A stretch of 64,000 nt of DNA from Tremella fuciformis (lineage: Eukaryota > Basidiomycota > Tremellomycetes > Tremellales > Tremellaceae), in assembly GCA_032768795.1 (NCBI GenBank), contig CP136490.1:7874001-7938000 (forward strand), given 5' to 3'. How positions within the stretch are numbered: the stretch's first letter is position 1; every line of letters starts with the position of its first letter. Below are positions 55,101 to 64,000 of the stretch, one piece after another. The translations under genes and the position numbers were made by a program. The notes under the pieces are model-generated. The model saw only the letters and a list, made by a program, of their open reading frames with translations, was not told the origin of the DNA and ran no database searches.

Positions 55101-56632
55101 CGTCGCTGAACAGGTCGAAAAGATCTTTGGTCGCGCTCGTTGGACCAGAAGAAGACAGCACCTCTTGCTGTCCGGCATCGAATTGCTGTCCTCGCAGCGA
55201 AGGAGGGACGAGGCTCGTTGGCAAAGTGGTGGGCAATTCCTTGCCTTCAAGCTTGGCGTTGATCAGGTGCATGGCCACAGCGAACTCATCCCGGGTCAAT
55301 TTGCCTTCACGTCGAATGTCCGCCAGGTCCCTTCAAGTCAGCGTGACTGTATCAACCTTCTGAACGACGCACCATATGCTTGCAAGCGTCCCTTCGTCGA
55401 GCTGACTCTGCAACATGAATGGGACCGCAACATCCCCCTCGATTACGCCACGGTTCTGCGTGTCCAGCTGTTGGAAGAATCGATCCGAGTTAGCCTTGGC
55501 CTCGGCGGTGACGTCCCATTGGGGCGCAAGACCGCTCATTTGACGATTTGGGCCACCGAAAGCAGAGGCACCGATACCGACGGCGGGTGAGCCGGAGAAC
55601 TGTTTGACAGGAGGATGTCTAGGCGGAGTTCCGATCGCGCTCTGACCGGTCCTCTGCGGCTGAAGCACTGACGATGGGCCGGTGTATTGGGGCTTGACAG
55701 GACTGCCCGGACCTGTGTGCTGGTGCTGGATCGGGCTAGCCGAGGGAAGAGGAGGCGCAGGTCGACCTCCCGAAGCCAGCTCGTACGTGCCAGGTGGCAG
55801 AGTCGAAGGCAATACCAAAGAGGGATTGGCCATAACTGACTGGATGAGGTACATCCCGATGATGAAGTCGGTCAGATCCAGAGATCCTCTTTGTTGAGTG
55901 TCCGAGAGGTTCCTGAGAGAGTTAGCTTGAGGGCGATGTGACAGGTTCACTCACCAGATCTGTCCCAGCTTGTCGTAGCTGAGCTGACTCTTGACGAAGA
56001 CGTCTCTGGCCTTGTCGCCCGATATCAGCCCATTCTGAGGTCCTTGTCCCACAAAGATTCTAGTAAACTTCGTTCGATCCGCCGGTGTTAATGGGGGAAG
56101 ACCGCCAGCACCCGTATTCTGGGCAGAGATGCGGCCGACACCGGTATTTTGCGCACTCAGGGGAACTTGAGGAGGGGGAGGGGCTTGACCAGAGAAAGTG
56201 GGGTAAGGACCCGCTAGCCGATGAGTGACAACGACAACATCTTCCCTGCCCGTGCTCACGCTTTGTGCCAAGGCTCTCGTCCACCTGCGTCTGCCCACCC
56301 TTTTGCATCCACCCGATGATCCTAGCGGCCGTGTACCACTGCTCCTTGGTCAAGAAGCCGTTGTTTTCAGGATCTGACAAAGCCCAGATCTCCCCTAAAG
56401 TCTGCTGCGGCAGATTGGAGGACATGAAGAACGGCAGGGCATCCTGTCCCGGGAGCACGCCAGCCTATTCTCGTCAGCAGTTGATAGATGGCCCACAAGA
56501 CTTGACCTACATCATGCTTGTCGATGACCGCGAAGAGCTGATCATAGTACTGCCGCTCCTGCGGAGCTGTTCCATTAGCATTTACTCGACGACATGAGTG
56601 GAATTGCGAGACTGACCGAACGTGGCGGACAT
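52103..56632 (-). CDS. EDE1: Endocytic scaffold Ede1 (Eps15-like)
   Basis: Early-arriving clathrin endocytosis scaffold. Start at 56632 (MSATF, then an intron, APQERQYYDQLFAVIDKHD). Three EH domains follow: EH1 with TLGEIWALSDPENNGFL, EH2 with KLGQIWNLSDTQQRGSL, EH3 with TLASIWDLADIRREGKLTRD. A Pro/Ser-rich stretch precedes a coiled coil of about 150 residues (54300-54800). After that comes a long acidic, DPF/DDF-rich disordered region with an NPF tripeptide (RSNNPFDRL), and a C-terminal UBA domain (LCAMGFPRELVIGALDANGY), ending KALNVLLQ. This order, EH x3, coiled coil, UBA, is Ede1. Introns lie between the EH domains and before the UBA exon. Length about 1,350 residues. Confidence 0.92.
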
Positions 56633-56700
56633 GTCGCTGTACTCGATTGTGGTGAGAAGCCCGGAGCTGAGCCGCTCCTGAGCACGAGCGGAAAGCTTCA

Positions 56701-56723
56701 GCTATCAGCTATCAACTGATAGC
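56701..56723. repeat. 8-bp inverted repeat in EDE1 upstream region
   Basis: GCTATCAG, 7-nt spacer, CTGATAGC, perfectly paired, about 70-90 nt upstream of the EDE1 ATG. It could be a regulatory palindrome or chance. Confidence 0.4.
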
Positions 56724-56965
56724 CCTCTCGCTCAGCGATGTTGTGAGAGGGGCTTGTCAGACACAGGCAGTTGCGTTACAGTCAAAGTGAGATGGAATGA
56801 CGAAGACGGAGAAGGGGGGAGAGTGGTTCGGGCAGTGCTACTAGAGGTGGCCGGACCAGCGTCATCACTGCCGGCTTAAATGGGGGCCACATATATATGC
56901 AACCAGCCTGGCCTATAATGCAAGAGACTGTCATGCATGCTATGGGAAGAGAACGGGCATGACCC

Positions 56966-58335
56966 TCACCCCACCACTCGGTGAAGCCTGGAGATGTCTG
57001 CAGAGTCAACACGAGCACCAAGGTGGGAGAAATGCAAGACCGGAGCGCTCACCGCTTAGGAGAATGTCACTTTGTTTCAGAACTTGCTCATACACGATCG
57101 ACTTGTTTTGGGTAGAAAATCGGTTGGTCGTGATGACCCCAGAGACCTTGTCGATCGTGCAATTCAGTCTGCCAGTCGCAATGAAGCGGCTGAGATCTCG
57201 GTCCATGAACGTTTCGCTGACGCCGAAACTTCGGCACATGCGCTCCATCGTGAGACTTCGGTAGCTCTCCAGCAATTGGGCGTATGCTTTGATGCGCATT
57301 TCTCGGACAAAGTAGCGGGCGTGAGGGGCGAGGTAGGGCGAGGGGATCAGGTACTTTTGTTCGACCTCTGCAAGAGCTTGGAAGAATTGAGCGTAAGAAG
57401 ACTTGTAGAGGGAGTCGGTCATGGAGGCGAGTTCTGGGATGGCACTCAAGCAGCCGGTCACTTCTGAAGAGCTCAGGATCTAGGCATAAGCACGGGGTTG
57501 TCGGTCTGCAGATAGCCCACCTTGGCTTTGATGGTTTTCCGGTCACATCCTACATTGGCCGCCAACACCGTAAGACCAACAAAGTCCTCATACTCCATCA
57601 GCTCGTTGGCGGTAAAGGTCGAAAGCGAGTCGATAAGGAGATCTGCTGCTTGCTTGAAGTCCCTGACCGAAAGAGAGTGGACCGCACGATACACCTTCAG
57701 CCGATTTCTTCGATCCCAATCGCCCCCGGAGTCTATCAATCTGAGGAGTCAGAACAGCCTGCTTCGGAAAGGCATCACTTACTCATCGGCCCGAATAATG
57801 TTGGTCGTGATCAGGTGGTTGTCGGCAAAGAACAGCCCGATCCTCACCATGGCGAGGACCAAGTCTATACGAGCGCCGAGCCCCGCTGTCTTCTCCAGCG
57901 CTGTCTCGAGTGCTGGTATAGCCTTTTCCTCGATCTATCAGCTAGGCTCTTCGCGGTGAACAGCACCAACCTTGTCCCCTATCCGTGCGAGATACATCGC
58001 CTTCTTTCTCAAGAGCTCTGATATCTCGCTGTCGCCTTCTCTTTCCTCTGCCTCCTTCAACTTGGTCTCGATGTCCTCCAAGAACGCCTTGTTCTTCTCC
58101 TCTAACTTGGCCAGTAGTGATACGTCCTCATAGCTGATTGATCGCAGATACGGAGCCATCTCTGCCATCGTTAGCTCAGTGCATGGAGACATTGGAGCAA
58201 ATCACCGTCCTCTTCGACAGCCTTTGCCAACGAGCTCGATGCTCCCTCCTTCAGAGATGGCACATGGCCAATCTGATACTGCCATGTTGCAACTTTGATG
58301 TTCGGGTAGGGAAGGGGTACCGAGTCGTCCGCCAT
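56966..58335 (-). CDS. RPN7: 26S proteasome lid subunit Rpn7
   Basis: PCI-domain subunit of the proteasome regulatory particle lid. Start at 58335 (MADDSVPLPYPNIKVATWQY). An intron with GCTAAC branch then joins to EMAPYLRSISYEDVSLLAKL. TPR-like helices follow (KKAMYLARIGDK, GARIDLVLAMVRIGLFFADN, DWDRRNRLKVYRAVHSLSVR, AADLLIDSLSTFTANELMEY). The PCI domain follows (LYKSSYAQFFQALAEVE, RIKAYAQLLESYRSLTME, SFGVSETFMDRDLSRFIATG, LNCTIDKVSGVITTNR). A last intron after DILLS gives the end DISRLHRVVG. About 395 residues, normal for Rpn7. Confidence 0.93.
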
Positions 58336-59025
58336 ATCAAGGCGCTGACTCCTCGAGGTTGAGAGTCGTGTAGAGAGTGATGAACCTCGAGTTTAGTCTT
58401 GTCCTGTCCTGAGAGACTGGAACGGAGCGCCTTCTATTCGACTAAATGCAGGAGTATGGTGAGCTGAAGATGTCGACGCACACGCCAGTGACGCGCATCC
58501 AATAGCACCTTACGTAAAGTATCGCAGATCCTGTGTTTCAGGGTCCTCCCCCTTTTGCTCCCCGAAGGGCGCCTAGCTCAACAACCACCCTTTGTCTGCA
58601 TCTGCATTCTCATCGTCAAGTTCGCACTCTACACATCTCGCACTCCCAGTCGAGCGTCCACGCTGGCCGCCAGGTGTACAGGTCCGCATCGGTACGCGCG
58701 ACGAGTAATCGAGTGAAAGCTCGACGCAAGTCCCGCTTGTTGTGCCGACAACAAGCAGTGCCGTCATAGCCGTTGCCTGACGCGCCTTCTCCGCTCAGAC
58801 ATCGCTCCGTCCTAGCCATACGCTCTCGCTGTTTTTCGCGCTCTTGCGACGTTTCCGTGCTGGAAACAGTACGACTGAGGGCAGACCTGGACGGCTTTGC
58901 GGCGGTTCAGTCATCGGTTGCCTCTGTAGCGTGACTAGGCGAGGGCGATCCTGCAAATCCTCGAATACTCGCCCTTCGTATCCTTCGCCTGTCGACATCC
59001 TATCGATTCATTCTCGAAACCGATC
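58336..59025. other. Divergent intergenic region
   Basis: About 690 bp between RPN7 and CHS7. Small basic open frames on both strands are unsupported. No proteasome-type box or other element was identified with confidence. Confidence 0.35.
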
Positions 59026-60327
59026 ATGACAGCCTTCAAATTCGGCTCATTCGACGCGATCTGCGAGCATGCTGCCCTTACCATCTGCCCTCTACTAGGA
59101 TCATCGCAGGGCACGCAGCCAACATGTTACAGCAGAAACGTGCAACTGGGATCGCAAATCATCTTTCAGCCAGGTCGGTATCCCGTCATGCATTCACCGT
59201 CGACCGGTAGCTGACCATGAAGCAACATGTTTCGTGCACATTGCTGCCCTCGGGATGACGACCATCATGCTATACCATGTGCGATCGAAGTACACCGCTG
59301 TGGGGCGGAAGGAGATCGTGCTCTTCTTCTACATCTACATGTTCGTTTCCCTGCTCGCCATCTTCCTTGATTCGACTGTCATCCCTACTGCGCATTCGGT
59401 CTATCCCGTAAGTCAAGCTATGGATGACAGGATTATTGCTGACATTTTCAGTGGTTCGCTGCCGTGTACGCAGGTGCTCTGGCCGCCCTGTACTGGTCGA
59501 TCATGGTGAACGGCTTTGTCGGATTCCAGGTATGGGAAGATGGCACTGCCAAATCGCTCTGGGTGAGTGTCACTTAAACAGATGGGCAACACCTCCGCCT
59601 TTGATTGCTCTTTAATGCTGATTGCCAGTTCCTTCGTCTGTCCTGCCTTGCCATCTGGGGCGTATGCTTCTTCGTCGCGATCGCCACATTCAAAGATTAC
59701 GTCTCTTTCTCGTATGAGAAACCGACAGGGCTATTCATCACCTACCTACTATTCCCGGCAATCTGTGTGATCGTCTACCTCGTATCACAATTGATACTTG
59801 TCATCCGAACCCTTGACGACCGTTGGGTCATCGGCGACATCATCTTCGGCATTGCCTTCTACGTCTGCGGCTGCATCCTCCTATTCGCCTTCAGCATCAA
59901 GATCTGCGATGCTGTCTCGCACTACATTGACGGCGTATTCTTCTTCACGTTGTGCATGCTTTTGACTGTGATGATGGTCTACAAGTACTGGGACTGTGAG
60001 CCTGACTCTTGTCGCGTTGGGTATAAGCTCACGTACAGCCATCACAAAGGAAGATCTCGAGTTCTCTGTGGGATCCAAGCAGAACGTTTGGGAGGTCAAG
60101 GAGTCTCTTCTACCGGTGAGTATGCTATCATATGCTTTACCGTTACTGATATTCAGCCAAACCCCGAGTATGCCGAGGATGACTCTCAATCCAACTTCCG
60201 AGGGGCAGGTGGTTCTTTGGTAGGAGGCTACGGCGGCAACTCGTACTACCAGAATTATACTGGACCAGCACAGCAGTACCAGCAACAATACAACGGCGGA
60301 TACGGCAACGGCTACGCAAAGTATTGA
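59026..60327 (+). CDS. CHS7: Chitin synthase export chaperone Chs7
   Basis: Seven-TM ER chaperone needed for exit of chitin synthase from the ER. Start at 59026: [20 protein letters not shown] then CPLLG, the family's N-terminal Cys-rich signature. Introns near 59171-59227, 59409-59451, 59561-59628 and others join the membrane segments: [109 protein letters not shown] and [20 protein letters not shown]. The cytosolic tail is Tyr/Gln/Gly-rich ([19 protein letters not shown]) and ends YAKY. All family features are present. Confidence 0.92.
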
Positions 60328-60601
60328 GCGCATTCATGACGAGGTCTTGAGATCTGTACTGGCTCGCATGACCATGGACTGTCTTGAGTAATGAGTGACC
60401 CAGTTCATATGACGGACGCTTCTTCCGTAGACTCGATGTATCAGCTACTCATGAGAGTGTCGGTTGATTTCCGGAGGAGTCGGGCCGATGACGGGGTGGA
60501 GGTCGCCCACTCATCATAAGCGGATGCACTAAGACGGACGGGCCCGGCTTGCTTCTCTCCTACACTGGTGAGATCCGAGTACGTCGCGAAGAGGGACGAG
60601 A

Positions 60602-62850
60602 ATGCCTGCACAGACGCCAAAAGTAGCATGGATAGGTCTGGGGGCGATGGGATCAGGCATGGCCCTGGTGGGCATAGCACCTCTTCCAGTCCATTGCGAG
60701 CTGAGACACTAGGCGCTCTTGGACAAAGGCTTCCACGTCAAAGCCTATGATGTCTATCCGCCTTCCCTCGAGCCTATCAAGAAGGCAGGAGGAGTCACAT
60801 GCTCAGCTGTGGCAGAGGTCATTGTGGACGCAGACGTCGTGTGCTTAATGGTGGTCAACAGCAAGCAAGTCGAGGACATCCTGCTGGGGCCGGAAGGCGT
60901 CGCGAGCCGTAGGCTTTCCTGATCCACCGGTGGGCACGGCTGAAGTAGTAGAGCTCAAAGACAACGCCGTCATCATCGTATTCTCGACTGTCGCCTCGAG
61001 CTTTATCCAGGATCTGTCCCGTCGTCTAGACAAACTTGGCAAAGGCTTAGGTGTCAGATTGCCCTCCTAAGAGTGGGGAAGAAAGCTGATGCGCAGCTGG
61101 TGGACTCGCCCGTTTCTGGTGGCTCGACCCGAGCGCGGCAAGGTACCCTGGCTATCATGTCATCCGGCTCGCCAAGTGCCGTGTCCCGCGCCCTGCCTGT
61201 GCTCGAAGCACTCACCCAAAAGCCGGAAGGAGCTCTGAGTGTTGTCGGCGACAACGCGGGGCTTGCCAGTGACTTCAAGATGATCAACCAGGTCCTGTGT
61301 GCCATACAGATCTGTGTGACTGGGTAGGTATTGACGTCACACTGTCTGTGCTGACGCGCAGAGAGGCAATGGTGCTGGGCGTCAAGATGGGCCTCAACCC
61401 TCGGCTGCTGTACAACACTATCAGAGGAGCGGCGGGCGACTCTTTCATGTGTAAGTCGATGCGACTCGGATTTTGAGAAGCTGACGTCTAGTTGGCCACA
61501 GAGTCCCATGGCAGCTCCGACCAGATGGGATGACTCATTCCGCTATGACTATCATAGCGAAAGATATCGGGATCATCATGGACGAATCTCGCAGAATATC
61601 TTTTCCACTACCGATGTGTAGCACGACGGAACAAGTCTTCACTGCCGGCCTCGCAGCCGGTCTGGGATCCATCAATGACGGACAAATCAACAGGCTGTAC
61701 GAGATGCTCGGCGGCGGTAGCGTGGCAGAAGAGGGCGAGGAGGCCGAGGAGATCGAGAAGGCCAAGGAACTGACGATCGAGGCGGGCAAAGCACCGCGAA
61801 AGGTATTATTCGTTGGTCTGGGAGCCATGGGCCTGCCAATGGCCTCAGCCGTACAGCGAGCAGGCATCACGGTACAGGGATATGATGTCAACGACGCCGC
61901 TACGTCTGCGTTTGCGCAATCAGGTGGACAAAGGGCGGGCAGCCTGGAGTCTGGAGCTGCAGGAGCGGAGGTAGTGGTTCTTGTGGTGAACACGGCCTCA
62001 CAAGCTCGAGTCATTCTGTTTGGAGATGGCGAGATGACCGGTATTGCCAAGGGTGAGCACGGGACGGTAGAACTTGACGTTATACAAAGCTCATCGTAGT
62101 CCTACCTGATGGGGCGAGCATCATACTCTGTTCGACCGTGTCCCCGACAGACGCATCGAGCCTGGACGCCTCTCTGGACAATCTGAAGACCGGTCTTCGC
62201 CTTGTCGATGCTCCTTGTTCAGGTGGACCGAGGAGAGCAGCCACCGGCGATCTCTCCATGATGGCATCGGGAGATCTATCAGCCCTGCAGAAATCTGCAA
62301 CAGTACTGCAAGCCATGGCTTGCGCCCAGGGCAACACTTCCAACCTACATTACCTTCGTGAGCGTGAAATCGATCACGAACGCCCGTGGTCTGACGAAGT
62401 AGCGGGTGGCGTGGGATCAGGCAGCAAGATGAAGGCCATCAATCAGCTCCTAGCCTGCGTACACCTCTGCGCAGTCGCAGAAGCCTTCAACCTCGCTGCT
62501 AAGGAGGGAATGGACCTTGCAAGGGTGTACGATGTGGTTAAAGGCGGAGCTGCGTGGTCCTATATCCTTACTGATCGTGAGCAGCCCCGCTATCCGGCTA
62601 GTTTACGCACTGATCAGTAGGTACGCCCCGTATGTTACTCAAGAAGCCTCCAGTGGCGAGCGCGACCACGACGCTTGTGAAGGATCTGAATATCGTGCTG
62701 GAGGAAGCCAAGCGCACTAAAACGCCTCTCTGGTTAGCAGCGACAGCCCAGCAGCAACTCACTGCGGCAGTGGCGGCGGGGTGGGGCGCGGAGGACGATG
62801 CGTCTGTAGGGTGGTTATGGGAGCAATACGGGGTGACTGTGCGGTCTTGA
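60602..62850 (+). CDS. Tandem-fused beta-hydroxyacid dehydrogenase
   Basis: Two complete 3-hydroxyisobutyrate/threonate-dehydrogenase-type units in one protein of roughly 650 residues. Unit 1: Rossmann WIGLGAMGSGMA, VDSPVSGG, catalytic Lys in ASDFKMINQ, and the C-terminal helical part HSAMTIIAKDIGIIMDESRR. Unit 2: FVGLGAMGLPMA, VDAPCSGG, Lys in GSKMKAINQ, TTTLVKDLNIVLEEAKR. One continuous exon (about 61495-62054) runs from the end of unit 1 through an acidic linker (EEGEEAEEIEKAKEL) into the Rossmann fold of unit 2, so the fusion is real and not a mis-joined pair. Introns: near 60666-60710, 60911-60952, 61042-61068, 61325-61361, 61452-61494 and in unit 2. Both active sites look intact. The substrate is unknown. 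Confidence 0.82.
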
Positions 62851-62990
62851 CGAGTGTCTGGATATACAGAGTGATAAGGTACAAGAAAGCAGATGCAGGT
62901 GCCACTTTGCCACTCTGCGCCTTGACCTCCACCGAAAAGTACAGAGTCAATTTAACTCTGTCAACGATATCACATCTATACAATTCAAGC

Positions 62991-64000
62991 ATGTCGGCGG
63001 CAACAGATCAGGCTGGACCGAGCAGACCGAAGAGGGCAGGAACAAGCCGCAGTTTCAGTCCCGTGGTCGACGACGATGAGGACAGCCCTCGAGCGGCTCT
63101 CTCGTCCACGCAGCCGTCGGGTTCTTTGGGTGCCGCACAGGATGAGGAGGAAGACGAGGATGAGCAAGTCGTGGATTTTGATACGATCCAGAGCTTCGCT
63201 AGGTGAGCATAACCACCGGCGGATGTCTCTGAGCTGAGGATGTAGCAAGATTCAGCATCAGCCCGACGAGGATGGCGCTCCGAGCCGCCCGAAAATCACC
63301 ATACCCAAGCGGGGCGAGAAGGATTTCGAGCCGCTGGCGGAGACGGTCAATCTACAGGAAATGATGCTTCAGCGATCGAGAGAGGCATTATTCAATGCTC
63401 TTGTCGGTGTGCGAGGAGGGCACAGGTATGTCAAGGGAGCTGGGGAAAGGCTCGGCTGATCAGGCAGCAAAAGCATGTCTCATGCTCTGCTCGTTCCCGG
63501 CACCTCATTCCCTCGGATACTCGTCGCTCGCGGCCACCTTCAAATGACTCTGGGTATGACGGTACGGTCATTCGAGAATGGAAAGGGCAAGTCTCGCGTT
63601 GAGCTCCTGCCTGAAGAGGCGTTGTACCTCCTCGAGCGAGGCAGCCTGCAGATCTGGGTCGGACCCGTCCCTATGACGGAAGAGGAAGAGGCGGACCGCC
63701 TGGGCGAGTGGGTCGACGAGGAGCAGGGCGTTCGCGGGGCCACCGAATTGAGTGCCATGGAGGGGTATGGTGTGTTCCTGGGCAAAGAGGGCCTGACGTG
63801 GGAGCGGTATCAGGTGAGAGGGTTTCGTTTGGCATCGCGAAGCTCACTAGAAGGCGTATGCGTACCTCAAACGACTGGGATACACGGTGCAGCGAGTGCG
63901 CCGATTTATCCCGCCTCATTTCCTACACTCCTCCAACTCGGCCCGCACTCCAGTAAATCTACTGGCACAGGATGGCAGTCTGCCGCCCTTCCGAACCTGG
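62991..64000 (+). CDS. SEN54: tRNA-splicing endonuclease subunit Sen54 (3' truncated by window)
   Basis: Structural subunit of the heterotetrameric tRNA-intron endonuclease. Start at 62991 (MSAATDQAGPSRPKRAG). An acidic N-terminus (DEEEDEDEQVVDFDTIQS) leads across an intron near 63203-63246 to QPDEDGAPSRPKITIPKRGE and KDFEPLAETVNLQEMML. A second intron follows GVRGGHR. The Sen54 N-domain then reads SHALLVPGTSFPRILVARGH and SRVELLPEEALYLLERGSLQ. After EEEEADRLGEWVDEEQ and an intron near 63814-63853 it continues AYAYLKRLGYTVQRVRRFIP and leaves the window. The LLPEEALYLLERG segment is the family hallmark. The C-terminal nuclease-like domain is outside. Confidence 0.88.

Overview
The window is a 64 kb piece of a compact fungal nuclear genome. 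It is most likely from a basidiomycete yeast of the Tremellomycetes (Cryptococcus/Kwoniella relatives). The grounds are many very short introns (about 40-70 nt, GTNNGN donors, CTGAC/CTAAC branch sites, NAG acceptors), short gene spacing, and core genes that are all fungal (Ice2, Chs7, Ede1, Swa2, Dpm3, Kic1-type kinase). The species cannot be named from the sequence alone. Gene models below were spliced by eye; where exon phases were summed and closed, the entry says so.

Layout. 1-6.5 kb: an unrecognised partial gene at the left edge, then three same-strand orphan genes that are diverged tandem copies of one another. 7.6-39.5 kb: a conserved block: a Ser/Pro-rich protein, a GCK-III kinase, tRNA dihydrouridine synthase Dus1, ER protein Ice2, a mitochondrial PP2C phosphatase, auxilin Swa2, an orphan membrane protein, S-adenosylmethionine synthetase, an MFS sugar transporter, a family X DNA polymerase with a mitochondrial-looking leader, Dpm3, ESCRT-III Did4/Vps2, Nbs1 and eEF1B-gamma. 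39.5-50.3 kb: a second accessory island with a family of at least four or five orphan paralogues (all on the minus strand), another orphan, and one deoxyribose-phosphate aldolase. 50.8-52 kb: a head-to-head pair of small nuclear-looking paralogues. 52-64 kb: conserved again: Ede1, proteasome lid subunit Rpn7, chitin synthase chaperone Chs7, a tandem-fused beta-hydroxyacid dehydrogenase and the start of Sen54.

The core genes cover membrane traffic (Swa2, Ede1, Did4, Ice2, Chs7), RNA processing (Dus1, Sen54), DNA repair (Nbs1, Pol X) and housekeeping metabolism. They are not an operon-like functional unit. The most unusual content is the three locally duplicated orphan families. Each shows conserved intron positions between otherwise very diverged copies, which is good evidence of common descent and fast evolution. 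No virus, CRISPR array, rRNA or convincing tRNA was found. One short hairpin-rich, G-tract sequence near 33.6 kb looks like a mobile-element remnant.
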